Positions 28,801 through 40,764 are shown, counted from the first letter of the stretch. The stretch: DNA of 64,000 nt from Prevotella melaninogenica (GCF_018127965.1 NZ_CP072349.1:1554001-1618000), one strand, 5' to 3'. Program-made: numbers and translations. The notes: generated from the sequence alone by a model not told the origin.

Positions 28801-30254
28801 TCGAAGTCAGCATTGAACGCTGTACATGCCAATGGATGCAACTGAATAGCCTTACCTTCAATAAGTTTAGGTTGGAATGCCTGAATACCAAGACGGTGAA
28901 GTGTCGGGGCACGGTTCAACATAACTGGGTGACCCTTCATTACATTCTCAAGGATATCCCAAATTACTGGCTCACGACGGTCTACAATCTTCTTAGCACT
29001 CTTTACAGTCTTCACAATACCACGCTCTATGAGCTTACGAATAATGAATGGCTTGTAAAGCTCTGCTGCCATCAACTTAGGCAGACCACACTCACCCATC
29101 TTCAACTCTGGACCAACGACGATTACTGAACGCGCAGAATAGTCAACACGCTTACCGAGGAGGTTCTGACGGAAACGTCCCTGCTTACCCTTCAGAGAGT
29201 CAGAGAGTGACTTCAATGGACGATTGCTCTCACTCTTTACGGCAGAAGACTTACGGCTGTTATCGAAAAGTGAGTCAACAGCTTCCTGGAGCATACGCTT
29301 CTCATTACGCAGAATAACCTCAGGAGCCTTAATCTCCATCAAACGCTTCAAACGATTGTTACGGATGATAACACGACGATAGAGGTCATTAAGGTCAGAT
29401 GTTGCGAAACGTCCTCCATCCAATGGAACCAATGGACGAAGCTCTGGTGGAGTAACAGGGATAATCTTCATGATCATCCATTCTGGATTATTCACACCGA
29501 TTGACTGACGAAAGCCCTCTACAACCTGCAGACGCTTCAAAGCTTCTGTCTTACGCTGCTGACTTGAGTCAGTTGTTGCACGGTCACGCAATTCACCTGC
29601 CAAACGATCAAGGTCAATGCCTGTGAGGAGGTCATAAATAGCCTCTGCACCCATCTTAGCAATGAACTTGCTTGGATCAGAATCATCCAAACGCTCATTA
29701 CCCTCTGGGAGTTTATTATCAAGGATATCGAGATATTCATCTTCAGAAAGAAGGTCGAACTTATGAGAACCATTCAAATCCTCATCTGTATCGGCATTCT
29801 TCATACCCTCTACGACACCCGGCTGGATGACAACATATTTCTCATAGTAAATAACAGCATCAAGCTTCTTTGTTGGCATACCGAGAAGGTAACCAATCTT
29901 GTTAGGAAGACTACGGAAATACCAGATATGAGCAACAGGGACAACCAATTCAATATGTCCAGCACGCTCACGACGCACCTTCTTCTCAGTTACCTCAACA
30001 CCACAACGATCGCAGACAATACCCTTATAACGGATACGCTTGTACTTACCGCAGGCACACTCGTAATCCTTTGTTGGACCGAAGATACGCTCGCAGAACA
30101 AACCATCACGTTCTGGTTTATAGGTACGATAGTTGATAGTCTCTGGCTTGGTTACCTCACCAAAAGAGTTCTCAAGAATCTCCTCAGGTGAAGCCAGTCC
30201 GATAGTAATCTTGCTGAAATTACTCTTTACTTTATTATCTTTCTTAAAAGCCAT
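25884..30254 (-). CDS. rpoC: RNA polymerase beta' subunit
   Basis: 1456 residues starting [20 protein letters not shown]. The N-terminal zinc finger is visible ([20 protein letters not shown]), as is the catalytic [12 protein letters not shown] motif with its three magnesium-binding aspartates. It also has the second zinc site ([16 protein letters not shown]) and the C-terminal [20 protein letters not shown]. The length is normal for Bacteroidetes. It follows rpoB by 28 nt. Confidence 0.99.
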   Translation of the reverse strand: MAFKKDNKVKSNFSKITIGLASPEEILENSFGEVTKPETINYRTYKPERDGLFCERIFGPTKDYECACGKYKRIRYKGIVCDRCGVEVTEKKVRRERAGHIELVVPVAHIWYFRSLPNKIGYLLGMPTKKLDAVIYYEKYVVIQPGVVEGMKNADTDEDLNGSHKFDLLSEDEYLDILDNKLPEGNERLDDSDPSKFIAKMGAEAIYDLLTGIDLDRLAGELRDRATTDSSQQRKTEALKRLQVVEGFRQSIGVNNPEWMIMKIIPVTPPELRPLVPLDGGRFATSDLNDLYRRVIIRNNRLKRLMEIKAPEVILRNEKRMLQEAVDSLFDNSRKSSAVKSESNRPLKSLSDSLKGKQGRFRQNLLGKRVDYSARSVIVVGPELKMGECGLPKLMAAELYKPFIIRKLIERGIVKTVKSAKKIVDRREPVIWDILENVMKGHPVMLNRAPTLHRLGIQAFQPKLIEGKAIQLHPLACTAFNADFDGDQMAVHLPLSNEAVLETQVLMLQSHNILNPANGAPITVPSQDMVLGLYYITKIRPGAKGEGLTFYGSEEAIIAYNEKKCDLHSQVKVIVDDLVDGKLQKRMVETSVGRVIVNQIIPTEIGFFNGIISKKSLRGLIADVIKAVGMARACEFLDGIKNLGYRMAYVAGLSFNLDDIIVPDEKTDIVGKGQSEVDQVKANYEMGFITDKERYNQVIDAWTHVNNNLKQAVMKHMTEADQGFNAVYMMLDSGARGSADQIAQLAGMRGLMAKPQKAGAEGAQIIENPIISNFKEGMSVLEYFIASHGARKGLADTAMKTADAGYLTRRLVDVSHDVIINEEDCGSLRGLECRALKNGDETIASLYERILGRVSVHDVINPTTGDIIVAAGEEITEAKAQAIEDSPIEMVEIRSVLTCESKKGVCKKCYGRNLASARMVQMGEAVGVIAAQAIGEPGTQLTLRTFHAGGVAGNAAANATITAKSDAKIEFEELRTVPFVDENDKECEMVVSRLAEIRFVDPNTGIVLLTDNVPYGSSLYFKSGDTVKKGDMICKWDPFNAVIVSEYAGVLRLHDVIEGVTYKAETDDATGLTERIIIDSRDKTKLPTVDIVKVGAKKGADGLYAASDILGTYNLPVGGHLEQVLLDGAEIKTGMTLVKIPRSVGGAGDITGGLPRVTELFEARNPSNPAVVSEIDGEITMGKVKRGNREIIVTSKTGEQRKYLVSLSKQILVQEHDAVRAGTPLSDGIITPADILSIMGPTAVQEYIVNEVQDVYRLQGVKINDKHFEIIVRQMMRKVRIDDPGDTTFLEQELVDKLDFAEENDRIWGKKVVTDPGDSENCYKGQILSVRKLRDENSSLKRRDLKLVQVRDAVQATATQILQGITRAALGTKSFMSAASFQETTKVLNEAALRGKSDNLEGMKENVICGHLIPAGTGLRQWQKLVVGSQEEHERMEANKKNVLDFAKQEAEATQE

Positions 30255-30282
30255 GTTTTACTTCTATTATGGGGTGTACGTA

Positions 30283-33200
30283 TTAATCAAGTTTGACACT
30301 GAGACCGAGACCACGAAGCTCGTGTAACAACACGTTCAGTGACTCTGGAATACCTGGAGTTGGCATTGGTTCACCCTTAACGATAGCCTCGTAAGCCTTT
30401 GAACGGCCAACTACATCATCAGACTTGATTGTCAAGATTTCCTGGAGAACATGAGATGCACCGAAGGCCTCAATTGCCCAGACCTCCATCTCTCCGAAAC
30501 GCTGACCACCAAACTGTGCCTTACCACCAAGTGGCTGCTGTGTAATCAATGAGTATGGACCGATACTACGAGCATGCATCTTATCCTCAACCATGTGACC
30601 CAACTTCAAGAAGTAAGTGATACCCACTGTAGCTGGCTGGTCGAACTTCTCACCGGTTTCACCATCATAGATATAGGTTGAACAGAGATTTGGCAGACCT
30701 GCCTTATCTGTCCACTCCTTCAAATCAGAGAGCTTAGCACCATCGAAGATAGGAGTAGCAAACTTAACACCCAACTTACGACCTGCAGCACCAAGGATAG
30801 CCTCGAAAATCTGACCAAGGTTCATACGTGAAGGCACACCCATTGGGTTCAGTACCAAGTCTACAGGACTACCATCCTCAAGGAATGGCATATCTTCTGT
30901 ACGTACAACCTTTGATACGATACCCTTGTTACCATGACGACCTGCAAGCTTATCACCCACCTGAATCTTACGCTTCTTAGCAATGTAAACCTTAGCCATC
31001 TGCAATACGCCTGATGGAAGTTCATCACCAATAGTGATAGCAAACTTCTTACGCTTCATCTCAGCATCCATCTGCTTGTACTTGCGGATGAAGTTCATAA
31101 TCAACTTCTGAATCAGAAGGTTGGTGTGCTCATCATCAGTCCAGCCATTTGATTGGATTCCCTCATAATCGAGGTTCTTCAATGCAGCAACAGTGAACTT
31201 GCTTCCCTTAGTGATAATCTCAGCATCAGAGTAGTCCTTAACACCCTCTGAAACCTTATCCTCTGTCAGTTCGAGCAACTTGTCAACCAAGAGGTCCTTC
31301 AAGTCATTAATCTTTGCCTCCTGCTCCTCATCAATCTTAGCAAGAATATTCTTATCTTGACGCTTACTCTCACGTGTCTTAATAGCACGGCTAAAGAGTT
31401 TCTTATCAATAACAACACCGCTCAATGATGGATTAGCCTTCAAAGAAGAATCCTTAACATCACCAGCCTTGTCACCGAAGATAGCACGGAGAAGTTTCTC
31501 TTCTGGAGAAGGATCGCTTTCACCCTTAGGTGAAATCTTACCAATCATGATATCACCTGGCTCAACACGAGCACCAATACGGATAATACCATTATCGTCA
31601 AGATCCTTAGTAGCTTCCTCGCTTACGTTAGGAATATCAGCAGTAAACTCCTCAACACCACGCTTAGTTTCGCGAACTTCGAGAGAATACTCATCAACAT
31701 GAACAGAGGTCAATACATCCTCACGAACCATGCGCTCAGAAATAACGATAGCATCCTCATAGTTGTAACCCTTCCAAGGCATGTAAGCCACAACAAGGTT
31801 ACGACCTAATGCCAACTCACCGTTCTCTGTTGCATAACCCTCTGTAAGGATATCACCCTTCTTCACACGCTGACCCTTATCACAAATTGGACGAAGGTCT
31901 ACAACCATGTTCTGGTTAGTACGACGGAACTTAGGAATGCGATACTCTTTAAGAGCAGGCTCGAAACTTACAAACTCCTCATCATCTGTACGATCATAGA
32001 GAATGCGGATTGTTGTAGCATCAACATACTCGATAACACCATCACCCTCTGCAGTAACCATAGTACGTGAGTCCTCACATACCTGCTTCTCAAGACCTGT
32101 ACCAACAATAGGTGCATCATTATGAAGCAAAGGAACTGCCTGACGCATCATGTTACATCCCATCAACGCACGGTGACCGTCATCATGCTCCAAGAATGGA
32201 ATCAAACCTGCTGACACAGATGCAATCTGCTGTGGAGATACGTCGATAAGAGCAACAGAGTCTGGAGTAACTACTGGATAATCAGCATCCTGACGACACT
32301 TAACAACATCACGGATAAATGTACCATCTGCATTCAATGGTGCATTACCCTGTCCGATAATCTGCTCTTCTTCCTCCTCTGCTGTCAAGAAGACTACATC
32401 CTTATTATCCATGTCCACCTTAGCATCCTTCACACGACGATATGGTGTAACGATAAAGCCAAGATCATTAATCTTAGCATACATACAGAGTGATGAAATC
32501 AATCCGATGTTAGGACCTTCAGGAGACTCAATAGGACAAAGACGACCATAATGGGTATAGTGAACGTCACGAACCTCGAAACCTGCACGCTCACGAGACA
32601 GACCACCAGGACCAAGAGCCGAAAGACGACGCTTATGAGTTACCTCTGCCAATGGGTTGGTCTGGTCCATAAACTGACTCAATGGGTTAGTTCCAAAGAA
32701 TGAGTTAATGACGCTTGATATAGTCTTTGCATTAATCAAATCCGTTGGCTGGAACACTTCGCTGTCACGAACGTTCATACGCTCACGGATAGTACGATTC
32801 ATACGTGCAAGACCGATAGAGAACTGGTTAGCCAACTGCTCTCCTACAGTACGAACACGACGATTTGACAAGTGGTCAATATCATCAACCGTAGCATTTG
32901 AATTGATAAGGCTGATAAGATACTTAATAATCTCAATGATATCGTCCTTTGTCAGTACACGTACATCCATATCCGTTTCCAAATTCAACTTTTTGTTGAT
33001 TCGGTAACGGCCAACCTCACCCAAGTCATAACGCTTGTCTGAGAAGAAAAGGTTTTGGAACACCTCACGTGCACTTGCATCATCAGCAGCATCTGCATTA
33101 CGCAACTGACGATAAATATAATTTACTGCCTCAATCTCTGAGTGGCTTGGATCTTTGGCAAGTGTGTTGAAGATGATAGAGTACTTACTTGCAGCATCCT

Positions 33201-34092
33201 CATCCTTATGTAGCAAGATTGAAGAAACTGAGCTATCGAGAATCTGATCAACATTTTCTTCTGTGATGATAGTCTCACGCTCAACAACAACCTCATTACG
33301 TTCTATAGATACAACCTCACCTGTATCCTCATCAACGAAGTCTTCAGTCCAAGACTTCATGACATTACCAGCAATCTTACGACCGATAGCTGCCTTCATA
33401 TTCTTCTTATTCACCTTTACCTCTTCGCAAAGATCAAAAATCTGAAGAATATCACGGTCCGTCTCATAACCAATAGCACGAAGCATTGTGGTTACAGGCA
33501 ACTTTTTCTTACGGTCAATATAAGCATACATGACATTGTTAATGTCAGTAGCAAACTCTATCCATGAACCCTTGAATGGGATAATACGTGCACTATAAAG
33601 AACAGTACCATTAGCATGAACACCCTGACCAAAGAATACACCCGGAGAACGATGTAACTGAGAAACAACAACACGCTCAGCACCATTGATAACAAAAGTA
33701 CCATTGCTGGTCATGTAAGGAATTGTTCCCAAGAATACATCTTGAATAAATGTACCGAAATCCTCATGATCTGGGTCAGTACAATACAGCTTCATCTTAG
33801 CCTTCAAAGGTACACTGTATGTCAAACCACGCTCCAAACATTCATCAATAGAATATCTTGGTGGGTCAACATAGTAATCCAGGAACTCAAGGACGAAATT
33901 ATTACGCGTATCGGTAATAGGGAAGTTCTCTGCGAACACCTTATACAAACCGTCATTCTTGCGTTCCTCAGGCGGAGTATCCAGCTGTAGGAAGTCACGG
34001 AAAGACTTCAACTGCACATCGAGGAAATCCGGATATGGATACGGATTCTTAACGCTGGCGAAATTTACTCTGGGTTTATTTTCTAATGCCAT
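30283..34092 (-). CDS. rpoB: RNA polymerase beta subunit
   Basis: 1269 residues. The rifampicin pocket reads [20 protein letters not shown] then [15 protein letters not shown], with Gln513, Asp516, His526 and Ser531 (E. coli numbering) all wild type. The C-terminal [24 protein letters not shown] region is present. It is preceded by a 150-nt rplL-rpoB gap with terminator-like structures and followed by rpoC. Confidence 0.99.
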   Translation of the reverse strand: MALENKPRVNFASVKNPYPYPDFLDVQLKSFRDFLQLDTPPEERKNDGLYKVFAENFPITDTRNNFVLEFLDYYVDPPRYSIDECLERGLTYSVPLKAKMKLYCTDPDHEDFGTFIQDVFLGTIPYMTSNGTFVINGAERVVVSQLHRSPGVFFGQGVHANGTVLYSARIIPFKGSWIEFATDINNVMYAYIDRKKKLPVTTMLRAIGYETDRDILQIFDLCEEVKVNKKNMKAAIGRKIAGNVMKSWTEDFVDEDTGEVVSIERNEVVVERETIITEENVDQILDSSVSSILLHKDEDAASKYSIIFNTLAKDPSHSEIEAVNYIYRQLRNADAADDASAREVFQNLFFSDKRYDLGEVGRYRINKKLNLETDMDVRVLTKDDIIEIIKYLISLINSNATVDDIDHLSNRRVRTVGEQLANQFSIGLARMNRTIRERMNVRDSEVFQPTDLINAKTISSVINSFFGTNPLSQFMDQTNPLAEVTHKRRLSALGPGGLSRERAGFEVRDVHYTHYGRLCPIESPEGPNIGLISSLCMYAKINDLGFIVTPYRRVKDAKVDMDNKDVVFLTAEEEEEQIIGQGNAPLNADGTFIRDVVKCRQDADYPVVTPDSVALIDVSPQQIASVSAGLIPFLEHDDGHRALMGCNMMRQAVPLLHNDAPIVGTGLEKQVCEDSRTMVTAEGDGVIEYVDATTIRILYDRTDDEEFVSFEPALKEYRIPKFRRTNQNMVVDLRPICDKGQRVKKGDILTEGYATENGELALGRNLVVAYMPWKGYNYEDAIVISERMVREDVLTSVHVDEYSLEVRETKRGVEEFTADIPNVSEEATKDLDDNGIIRIGARVEPGDIMIGKISPKGESDPSPEEKLLRAIFGDKAGDVKDSSLKANPSLSGVVIDKKLFSRAIKTRESKRQDKNILAKIDEEQEAKINDLKDLLVDKLLELTEDKVSEGVKDYSDAEIITKGSKFTVAALKNLDYEGIQSNGWTDDEHTNLLIQKLIMNFIRKYKQMDAEMKRKKFAITIGDELPSGVLQMAKVYIAKKRKIQVGDKLAGRHGNKGIVSKVVRTEDMPFLEDGSPVDLVLNPMGVPSRMNLGQIFEAILGAAGRKLGVKFATPIFDGAKLSDLKEWTDKAGLPNLCSTYIYDGETGEKFDQPATVGITYFLKLGHMVEDKMHARSIGPYSLITQQPLGGKAQFGGQRFGEMEVWAIEAFGASHVLQEILTIKSDDVVGRSKAYEAIVKGEPMPTPGIPESLNVLLHELRGLGLSVKLD

Positions 34093-34176
34093 AACTGAAA
34101 TTAAATATTCGAATGTTTAAAGTCCAGCGGCGGACTAAAAAGGGGAAATCCCTATATATGTCAAAAGACACAAAAA

Positions 34177-34209
34177 GGTTAGGACTCACCTACTTGGTAA
34201 ATCCTAACC
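34177..34209 (-). terminator. terminator/attenuator in the rplL-rpoB gap
   Basis: On the minus strand GGTTAGGA pairs with TCCTAACC (8 bp) followed by TTTTT. Downstream are a GGG-ATTT-CCC hairpin with its own T-run and an AGTCC/GGACT hairpin (about 34120-34135). Partial termination between rplL and rpoB, as known in E. coli, would lower RNA polymerase output relative to L7/L12. Confidence 0.7.
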
Positions 34210-34242
34210 ATATTTTTTTTTTAATGTAAGGAAGAAGTAGAA

Positions 34243-34620
34243 TTACTTCAACTCAACCTTAGCACCCTCAGCCTCAATAGCAGCCTTCAGGTTCTCAGCC
34301 TCAGCCTTAGCCATACCCTCCTTCAAAGTAGAAGGTGCACCGTCTACGAGGTCCTTAGCTTCCTTCAAACCGAGACCACAAGCCTCCTTAACAGCCTTAA
34401 CAACCTTGAGCTTGTTAGCACCAGCGTCAACGAGAACTACGTCAAAATCTGACTTCTCCTCAGCTGCGCCACCTGCAGCAGCTGCAGCAGGACCAGCTAC
34501 AGCAACAGCTGCAGCTGCAGGCTCAATACCATACTCGTCCTTGAGGACAGTTGCCAACTCATTTACTTCCTTAACAGTAAGATTTACTAACTCTTCTGCA
34601 ATAGCTTTTACGTCTGCCAT
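34243..34620 (-). CDS. rplL: 50S ribosomal protein L7/L12
   Basis: 125 residues. An N-terminal helical domain ([16 protein letters not shown]) is followed by an Ala/Gly-rich hinge (about 37-55) and the C-terminal domain ([35 protein letters not shown]) that recruits translation GTPases. It is 64 nt after rplJ. Confidence 0.98.
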   Translation of the reverse strand: MADVKAIAEELVNLTVKEVNELATVLKDEYGIEPAAAAVAVAGPAAAAAGGAAEEKSDFDVVLVDAGANKLKVVKAVKEACGLGLKEAKDLVDGAPSTLKEGMAKAEAENLKAAIEAEGAKVELK

Positions 34621-34684
34621 TTTATTCTAAATTTTTAATTTTTTGTTCTAAAAATAATATACCTTATTGACTTTATTAGATTTT

Positions 34685-35203
34685 TTACTCAGGACGCTCG
34701 CCTAAAGTCTTAAGCACACCATGGATGGTGCCAGCACCTGACTGGAGAGCAGAAATAACGTTCTTTGCTGGAGACTGGAGCAATGCCACAACGTCTGCAA
34801 TAAGTTCGTTCTTGCTCTTGAGAGCTGCAAGTTCTTCGAGTTTGTCAGCACCAATAAACAGAGATTCCTCTGCATAAGCTGCCTTGAGAGCTGGAATACC
34901 TTCCTTCTTATACTCCTTCAACAACTTTGCTGGTACATTAGCAGTCTGAGAAAACATAACTGCTGTATTACCCTTCAAAGAACCATACAGTGGTTCAAAA
35001 TCTACATCTGAAGCTTCAAAAGCTTTGTGAAGAAGGTTATTCTTCACAACAACCATATTGATTTCGCTCTTGAAACACTTACGGCGAAGAGAACTTGTAG
35101 CCTCAGCATTCAATCCAGTTACATCAACCAAATAGAAATGAGGATAGTTCTTTAACTTCTCACCGAGTTCAGCGATAATTGTATCTTTTACTTCTTTCTT
35201 CAT
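34685..35203 (-). CDS. rplJ: 50S ribosomal protein L10
   Basis: 172 residues starting MKKEVKDTIIAELGEKL. L10 anchors the L7/L12 dimers to the stalk base, and its C-terminal helix is present. It is the normal size and lies between rplA (18 nt gap) and rplL. Confidence 0.96.
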   Translation of the reverse strand: MKKEVKDTIIAELGEKLKNYPHFYLVDVTGLNAEATSSLRRKCFKSEINMVVVKNNLLHKAFEASDVDFEPLYGSLKGNTAVMFSQTANVPAKLLKEYKKEGIPALKAAYAEESLFIGADKLEELAALKSKNELIADVVALLQSPAKNVISALQSGAGTIHGVLKTLGERPE

Positions 35204-35221
35204 TGTACAAAACTTTTAGAG

Positions 35222-35914
35222 TTATTCAGCTGATTTAGGATCAATCTTGACACCCTTACTCATTGTGCTAGAAATAAAGATACTCTTGATATATGTACCT
35301 TTAGCAGCAGCAGGCTTCAGCTTGATAACAGTAGAGATAAACTCCTTTGCGTTACCACAAATCTGCTCAGCAGTCATACTAACCTTACCGATTGAAGTAT
35401 GGATAATACCAGCCTTATCAACCTTAAAGTCAATCTTACCCTGCTTAACGTCCTTTACTGCCTTAGCAACATCCATAGTCACAGTACCGCTCTTTGGGTT
35501 TGGCATCAAGCCACGAGGACCGAGTACACGACCCAAAGGACCTAACTTACCCATGCATGATGGCATAGTGATAATAACATCAATATCAGTCCATCCGCCC
35601 TTGATCTTTTCAACGTATTCGTCAAGACCAACATAATCAGCACCAGCTTCCTTAGCGGCAGCCTCCTGATCTGGTGTACAGAGACAAAGCACACGTGTAA
35701 CCTTACCAGTACCATGTGGAAGTGACACAACGCCACGAACCATCTGGTTAGCTTTACGTGGGTCAACACCGAGACGTACATCAACATCTACAGAAGCGTC
35801 AAACTTAGTAGTGGTAATTTCTTTTACCAACTGTGATGCTTCTGCCAATGAATATACCTTCCCTGCTTCAACCTTCTCAGCTACTGATTTCTGATTTTTT
35901 GTCAGTTTACTCAT
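35222..35914 (-). CDS. rplA: 50S ribosomal protein L1
   Basis: 230 residues with the L1 signature [21 protein letters not shown]1 forms the mobile stalk that guides deacylated tRNA out of the E site; in E. coli it also represses its own mRNA. It is 21 nt after rplK. Confidence 0.97.
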   Translation of the reverse strand: MSKLTKNQKSVAEKVEAGKVYSLAEASQLVKEITTTKFDASVDVDVRLGVDPRKANQMVRGVVSLPHGTGKVTRVLCLCTPDQEAAAKEAGADYVGLDEYVEKIKGGWTDIDVIITMPSCMGKLGPLGRVLGPRGLMPNPKSGTVTMDVAKAVKDVKQGKIDFKVDKAGIIHTSIGKVSMTAEQICGNAKEFISTVIKLKPAAAKGTYIKSIFISSTMSKGVKIDPKSAE

Positions 35915-35935
35915 TTTTACTTTTGAAGTTTAAAA

Positions 35936-36376
35936 TTATTTACCAGGGAAGTCCCCTTTTACAGTGATACCCATACTACGAGCAGTACCAGCAATAAGCT
36001 TCATTGCACTCTCTACTGTGAAACAGTTGAGGTCTGGCATTTTGTCTTCTGCGATAGCTCTTACCTGCTCCCAAGTTACGGATGCAACCTTCTTGCGGTT
36101 TGGCTCTCCAGATCCACCTTTCACCTTAGCAGCTTCCATGAGCTGTACAGCTGCAGGAGGAGTCTTAATGATAAAGCTGAAAGACTTATCGTTGTAGTAG
36201 GTAATTACGACTGGAAGAACTTTACCAGCCTTGTCCTGGGTACGGGCGTTGAACTCCTTACAAAATCCCATGATATTAATACCCTTAGAACCCAATGCTG
36301 GGCCTACTGGAGGGGAAGGATTTGCAGCGCCACCTTTAATCTGTAATTTGATTAATCCAGCTACTTCTTTAGCCAT
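35936..36376 (-). CDS. rplK: 50S ribosomal protein L11
   Basis: 146 residues starting [20 protein letters not shown], with [20 protein letters not shown] and the C-terminal [14 protein letters not shown]. It binds the GTPase-associated centre of 23S rRNA. It follows nusG by 54 nt. Confidence 0.98.
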   Translation of the reverse strand: MAKEVAGLIKLQIKGGAANPSPPVGPALGSKGINIMGFCKEFNARTQDKAGKVLPVVITYYNDKSFSFIIKTPPAAVQLMEAAKVKGGSGEPNRKKVASVTWEQVRAIAEDKMPDLNCFTVESAMKLIAGTARSMGITVKGDFPGK

Positions 36377-36430
36377 TTCTTTTGTTAATATTAAAAATTA
36401 AACTATAGTAGAATAGTATCCGTAACAACA

Positions 36431-36979
36431 CTATTCTTCTTTTGCGACTTGCATAAAACTTAGCTCCAATGGATTCTGCCGACCAAAAATCATCACCATC
36501 ACTTTCAGCTTATGCTTCTCGGCATTCACCTCTTCGATAATACCATGGAAACCACTGAAAGGACCATCAGTAACCTGAACAGTTTCACCAACCATATATG
36601 GTACATTCTGAACCTCTTCAAGTTCAGTATCTTCCACATTACCCAACAGACGATTAATATCTGCTTGGCGTACAGGTGATGGTTCAGACATACCTCCGAG
36701 GAATCCTAAGACATTAGGCATGAAACGCAACGTAGAAGCTACGTCAGGAGTCATATTGGCCTGAACAAGCACATAACCAGGGAGACTTAATTTCTCCTTG
36801 ACAACACGCTTTCCATCTTTACGCACAGTTGCGTGTTTTTCCATAGGTAGTAAAACCTCAAAAACACGCTCAGCAAGTTTTTCGTTCAGACGTAATTGAG
36901 CATCGATATATTCTTTTACCTTTGCCTCTTTACCGCTGACAGCACGAAGAACATACCATTTCTTTTCTGTATCTGCCAT
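36431..36979 (-). CDS. nusG: transcription elongation/termination factor NusG
   Basis: 182 residues with an NGN domain ([19 protein letters not shown]) and a C-terminal KOW domain ([20 protein letters not shown]). NusG links RNA polymerase to Rho or to ribosomal S10. It follows secE by 11 nt. Confidence 0.96.
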   Translation of the reverse strand: MADTEKKWYVLRAVSGKEAKVKEYIDAQLRLNEKLAERVFEVLLPMEKHATVRKDGKRVVKEKLSLPGYVLVQANMTPDVASTLRFMPNVLGFLGGMSEPSPVRQADINRLLGNVEDTELEEVQNVPYMVGETVQVTDGPFSGFHGIIEEVNAEKHKLKVMVMIFGRQNPLELSFMQVAKEE

Positions 36980-36990
36980 TTCCTAATGAA

Positions 36991-37182
36991 TTATCTTGGA
37001 TATACAAATTCCATTACGCGTTGGAACACAGAGTCCATTGCAAACACAACCAATGCAATGATAACGGAAGCAGAAATAACTACCATTGCACTATGTGTAA
37101 GTTGAGCGCATGATGGCCATGTAGTTTTATGCGCAAGTTCGTCGTAGCAAGCCTTGCAATAATTAACTATCTTATTAAACAT
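36991..37182 (-). CDS. secE: preprotein translocase subunit SecE
   Basis: 63 residues starting MFNKIVNYCKACYDELAHKT. A longer in-frame read begins inside the tRNA-Trp gene and is rejected. A single membrane helix (VVISASVIIALVVFAMDSVF, about 34-53) follows an amphipathic TTWPS segment typical of single-span SecE. It clamps SecY in the inner membrane. Confidence 0.93.
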   Translation of the reverse strand: MFNKIVNYCKACYDELAHKTTWPSCAQLTHSAMVVISASVIIALVVFAMDSVFQRVMEFVYPR

Positions 37183-37199
37183 AAAATATTTTCTTTTTG

Positions 37200-37272
37200 C
37201 ACGGGTTGAAGGGCTCGAACCCTCGACACCTGGTTTTGGAGACCAGTGCTCTACCAACTGAGCTAAACCCGT
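37200..37272 (-). tRNA. tRNA-Trp (CCA)
   Basis: 73-nt cloverleaf. The acceptor ACGGGTT pairs with AACCCGT, the anticodon loop is CTCCAAA (anticodon CCA), and the T loop is TTCGAGC. The 3' CCA is not encoded. It lies between tuf and secE, a position conserved in many bacteria. Confidence 0.97.
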
Positions 37273-37333
37273 AGGTTAGTTCCCGATTCCCTAAAGAATC
37301 GGGAACTAATATATTGTAATCTTAATTTATCGA

Positions 37334-38530
37334 TTACTTAACGTCCTCAAGGATCTCTGTAATCTGACCAGAACCTACTGTACGACCACCCTCGCGGATA
37401 GCGAAACGAAGACCCTCGTTCAGAGCAACCTTGTAGATCAATACTACCTCAATCTCAACGTTGTCACCTGGCATAACCATCTCAACGCCTTCTGGGAGGT
37501 GAATTTCACCTGTACAGTCCATTGTACGGAGGTAGAACTGTGGACGATACTTGTTACCGAATGGAGTATGACGACCACCCTCTTCCTTCTTCAATACATA
37601 GATAGATGCCTTGAAGTGATCGTGAGGAGTGATAGCACCTGGGTGCACAACAACCATACCACGCTTAACCTCAGCCTTATCAATACCACGGAGGAGGAGA
37701 CCTACGTTGTCACCAGCCTGACCTGTTGGAAGGTTCTTACGGAACATCTCAACACCAGTGATAACAGACTTCTTGTCCTCACCGAGACCGAGCAACTGAA
37801 CCTCATCACCTACCTTACAGATACCAGTCTCGATACGACCAGTAGCTACAGTACCACGACCTGTGATAGAGAATACGTCCTCAACAGGCATCAAGAATGG
37901 CTTATCAATCTCACGCTCTGGCTCTTCAATCCAAGTATCAACAGTATCCATGAGCTCCATTACAGAGTCTACCCACTTCTCAACACCGTTCAAAGCACCA
38001 AGTGCAGAACCACGGATGATTGGAGTATCCTCCTCATAACCGTACTGCTCGAGAATCTCATGAACCTCCATCTCAACGAGGTCAAGCATCTCAGCATCGT
38101 CAACCATATCACACTTGTTTAAGAAAACAACCAAGCGTGGTACGTTTACCTGACGAGCAAGCAAAACGTGCTCACGAGTCTGAGGCATAGGACCATCAGT
38201 AGCAGCTACAACCAAGATAGCACCATCCATCTGAGCAGCACCAGTTACCATGTTCTTTACATAGTCGGCGTGACCTGGACAGTCTACGTGTGCGTAGTGA
38301 CGGTTAGCTGTTTCGTACTCAATATGTGCAGAGTTAATGGTAATACCACGCTCTTTCTCCTCAGGAGCATTATCAATCTGATCGAAAGACTTAACATCTT
38401 CAGAACCGAAGCCCTTCTCGTGAAGAACCTTTGAGATTGCTGCAGTAAGAGTGGTCTTACCGTGGTCAACGTGACCGATAGTACCAATGTTTACATGCGG
38501 TTTGGTGCGCACGAATTCTTCTTTAGCCAT
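37334..38530 (-). CDS. tuf: elongation factor Tu
   Basis: 398 residues with GTPase motifs GHVDHGKTT (P-loop), DCPGHADYV (G3) and NKCD (G4). It delivers aminoacyl-tRNA to the ribosome. It sits between tRNA-Thr(GGT) and tRNA-Trp. Length and sequence are normal. Confidence 0.99.
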   Translation of the reverse strand: MAKEEFVRTKPHVNIGTIGHVDHGKTTLTAAISKVLHEKGFGSEDVKSFDQIDNAPEEKERGITINSAHIEYETANRHYAHVDCPGHADYVKNMVTGAAQMDGAILVVAATDGPMPQTREHVLLARQVNVPRLVVFLNKCDMVDDAEMLDLVEMEVHEILEQYGYEEDTPIIRGSALGALNGVEKWVDSVMELMDTVDTWIEEPEREIDKPFLMPVEDVFSITGRGTVATGRIETGICKVGDEVQLLGLGEDKKSVITGVEMFRKNLPTGQAGDNVGLLLRGIDKAEVKRGMVVVHPGAITPHDHFKASIYVLKKEEGGRHTPFGNKYRPQFYLRTMDCTGEIHLPEGVEMVMPGDNVEIEVVLIYKVALNEGLRFAIREGGRTVGSGQITEILEDVK

Positions 38531-38603
38531 AGCTTTTTCTTATTTAATATTAAATGAATAATCTGTGCTTTTAGTTACACTAAATTAACAACAATAATAG
38601 CAG

Positions 38604-38675
<72 letters not shown>

Positions 38676-38685
38676 AAAACCATAG

Positions 38686-38758
38686 AGCGGAAAACGGGGC
38701 TCAAACCCGCGACCCCCAGCTTGGAAGGCTAGTGCTCTATCAACTGAGCTATTTCCGC
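38686..38758 (-). tRNA. tRNA-Gly (TCC)
   Basis: 73-nt cloverleaf. The acceptor GCGGAAA pairs with TTTCCGC, and the anticodon loop CTTCCAA gives anticodon TCC. It is 10 nt from the next tRNA, so the cluster is co-transcribed. Confidence 0.96.
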
Positions 38759-38776
38759 AAATTACATTTTCCGAAG

Positions 38777-38858
38777 TGGGTAGTGATGGATTCGAACCAC
38801 CGAAGCTAGAAGCAGCAGATTTACAGTCTGCCCCATTTGGCCACTCTGGAAACTACCC
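38777..38858 (-). tRNA. tRNA-Tyr (GTA)
   Basis: 82-nt class II tRNA with a long variable arm. The acceptor GGGTAGT pairs with ACTACCC, and the anticodon stem CAGA/TCTG frames loop CTGTAAA (anticodon GTA). Confidence 0.96.
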
Positions 38859-38887
38859 GTCAGCAAATGTATCCCCCTTTCAAGGAG

Positions 38888-38961
38888 AGCCTCTTGTCGG
38901 ATTCGAACCAACGACCCCGAGATTACAAATCACGTGCTCTGGCCAACTGAGCTAAAGAGGC
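38888..38961 (-). tRNA. tRNA-Thr (TGT)
   Basis: 74-nt cloverleaf. The acceptor GCCTCTT pairs with AAGAGGC, and loop TTTGTAA gives anticodon TGT. It is the first gene of the tRNA-tuf-secE-nusG transcript, about 40 nt after the promoter. Confidence 0.96.
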
Positions 38962-39001
38962 ATTACTTTGCAGCCGAAGGCTACTTGTCGTAAAACGGCT
39001 G

Positions 39002-39033
39002 CAAAGGTAAGACTTTTTATTTTAATCTCCAAA
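39002..39033 (-). promoter_or_regulatory. promoter of the tRNA-tuf-secE-nusG-rpl-rpo unit
   Basis: The minus strand reads -33 TTTG (39030-39033), a 20-nt spacer and -7 TACCTTTG (39002-39009), a full consensus match. It lies 40 nt before the first tRNA. Confidence 0.85.
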
Positions 39034-39049
39034 ATATTTCGGAGATTTT

Positions 39050-39349
39050 TTAATGCTTTCTTTGTTTTTCCTTAAACTTGGTGAGCTGAACCTTCATCGC
39101 ATCTAAACACTGATCAATTCCTTCTTCAAAGGTATCACATGTTTTCTCCACAAACAAGGTATTACCAGGAACTACTACTGATAAACTTGTGGTTTTATTT
39201 AATGCTGTAGCAGGTTTCTCTACCTTCAATTGCACCTCTACTTTCTGAATGTCTTCGTAAGACTTTTCTAATTTTTCAGCCTTCTTGGTAATAAAGGCTT
39301 GTAACTTCTCGGTTGTGTCGAAATGAATCGACTGGATCTTAATTTCCAT
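39050..39349 (-). CDS. hpf: ribosome hibernation-promoting factor (HPF/RaiA family)
   Basis: 99 residues from MEIKIQSIHFDTTEKL (39349), preceded by GGAGG at a good distance. That is a strong ribosome-binding site, unusual for this phylum, and it decides the start. The fold is the short HPF type (beta-alpha-beta, LEKSYEDIQKVEVQL, then FEEGIDQCLDAMKVQLTKFK). It inactivates idle ribosomes. It is 22 nt after xerC. Confidence 0.9.
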   Translation of the reverse strand: MEIKIQSIHFDTTEKLQAFITKKAEKLEKSYEDIQKVEVQLKVEKPATALNKTTSLSVVVPGNTLFVEKTCDTFEEGIDQCLDAMKVQLTKFKEKQRKH

Positions 39350-39371
39350 AGGTACCTCCGTTTTTAAAAGG

Positions 39372-40250
39372 TTAAGCCCTTGGATGGGCATTTTTATAGA
39401 CTTTCTTCAACTGCTCGAAAGTTGTATGAGTATAAATCTCTGTCGTTGACAGACTCTCATGACCAAGCAGTTTCTTTACACTTTCCAGTCCTGCTTCATG
39501 ATTGAGCATTGCCGTGGCAAACGTATGGCGAAGAACGTGTGGTGAACGTTTTTTCAACGTTGACACCTTTGAAAGATTCTTCTTAACCAAAGTTCTTACC
39601 TGTGCAGTCGTCATCCTTTTGCCCTTTTCTGTTTGAAAAAAGGCTTTGGAATCACCTTTTACTGTTGCGTTGCGTACTTCTTGGTACTGAGCGAACACAT
39701 CAGCAAGTTCCTTACCAAAGGGAACAATTCGTTGCTTATTTCTCTTACCTGTTACTTTAATTTCACAAGTGACATTGTCAATATCTTTATCATCAAGACC
39801 AATCAATTCTGACAAACGAATACCCGTTACGTAGAATGTTATAATTATAGTACGTTCAAGTACGTCCTTATAACTATCTGTCCACATCTTAGAATCCAAC
39901 AGTCTTTCCATTTCCGACTCCTTTAAGAATTGAGGAAGAGGCTTTTGTTTTTTAGGACCTTGAAGGCCATGAACAGGGTCTTTTTCAATAAGTTTACGAC
40001 GAAGTGCAAATCTATAGAAAGACCTCAGCGCACTGAGTCTTCTATTGACAGACGAAGCAGAATTACCTCTATCCATCATATACTCCATCCAATTTCTGAC
40101 AATATCAGAGTCTATAGACTCCCAAGAGAGCTGAGGTTCAAGTTCCTTGTAGAATCGTTCGAACTCCGTTAAGTCCTTACGATAGTTGATTACTGTCATC
40201 GGGGAATAATTCCTTTCAAACTTAATGTAATCTAAGAACTTTTCTACCAT
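39372..40250 (-). CDS. xerC: tyrosine recombinase XerC-type
   Basis: About 292 residues (MVEKFLDYIKFERNYSP; an ATG two codons earlier is also possible). It has an N-terminal SAM-like core-binding domain and a C-terminal catalytic domain with the R-H-R-H-Y set: VTGIRLSELIGL, SPHVLRHTFATAM, LLGHESLSTTEIYTH. It resolves chromosome dimers at dif. Its place between rpsU and hpf matches the host chromosome set rather than a mobile element integrase. Confidence 0.9.
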   Translation of the reverse strand: MVEKFLDYIKFERNYSPMTVINYRKDLTEFERFYKELEPQLSWESIDSDIVRNWMEYMMDRGNSASSVNRRLSALRSFYRFALRRKLIEKDPVHGLQGPKKQKPLPQFLKESEMERLLDSKMWTDSYKDVLERTIIITFYVTGIRLSELIGLDDKDIDNVTCEIKVTGKRNKQRIVPFGKELADVFAQYQEVRNATVKGDSKAFFQTEKGKRMTTAQVRTLVKKNLSKVSTLKKRSPHVLRHTFATAMLNHEAGLESVKKLLGHESLSTTEIYTHTTFEQLKKVYKNAHPRA

Positions 40251-40327
40251 CGGCACATTGTTAAATCATTTATATGGCAACGAATTTACGGAAATTAATC
40301 CAAACCGCCAAATTTTTAAAGAAGATT

Positions 40328-40519
40328 TTACTCTTCTGCGTCGCGAAGCTGCTGTACGTAAACGGCACGTTCCATCTTCAAGCGCTTCTTAACAGATGGT
40401 TTGTCAAACTGCTGACGAGCACGAAGCTCCTTAACAACACCTGTCTTCTCAAACTTTCTCTTGAACTTCTTGAGCGCGCGCTCGATGTTCTCACCGTCCT
40501 TTACTGGTACAATAATCAT
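40328..40519 (-). CDS. rpsU: 30S ribosomal protein S21
   Basis: 63 residues starting MIIVPVKDGENIERALKKFK, a basic helical protein matching S21 of Bacteroidetes. It is the first gene of the rpsU-xerC-hpf unit, with a promoter about 70 nt upstream. Confidence 0.95.
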   Translation of the reverse strand: MIIVPVKDGENIERALKKFKRKFEKTGVVKELRARQQFDKPSVKKRLKMERAVYVQQLRDAEE

Positions 40520-40586
40520 GCTTTTTGTTTTAAATTATTTATTAATTAAACATATGCAAAAGGGCATGACACCACTTTTGCGCCTG

Positions 40587-40618
40587 CAAAGTTACACTTT
40601 ATTCTCCTAACTTCCAAA
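40587..40618 (-). promoter_or_regulatory. promoter of rpsU-xerC-hpf
   Basis: The minus strand reads -33 TTTG (40615-40618), a 20-nt spacer and -7 TAACTTTG (40587-40594), a full consensus match, with a 67-nt leader. Confidence 0.82.
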
Positions 40619-40764
40619 CATTTGCGGATTTTTCCTACTTTCTTATAGATTAAAGAGGACACAAAAATAAGGTCATTAAGAGCTCTGAAGCACGCTATTT
40701 AGAGCCTTTGAGCATATTTTCAATGACAACAAAACTACGTACTCTTAACAAGACTACGCCAAGT

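Noticed and set aside
37183..37257. Longer SecE start inside tRNA-Trp
   Set aside because: The extra 25 residues are translated tRNA sequence.
39372..40250. XerC-type gene as a mobile-element integrase
   Set aside because: It lies in the conserved rpsU-xerC-hpf order and has normal length, so it is the housekeeping recombinase.
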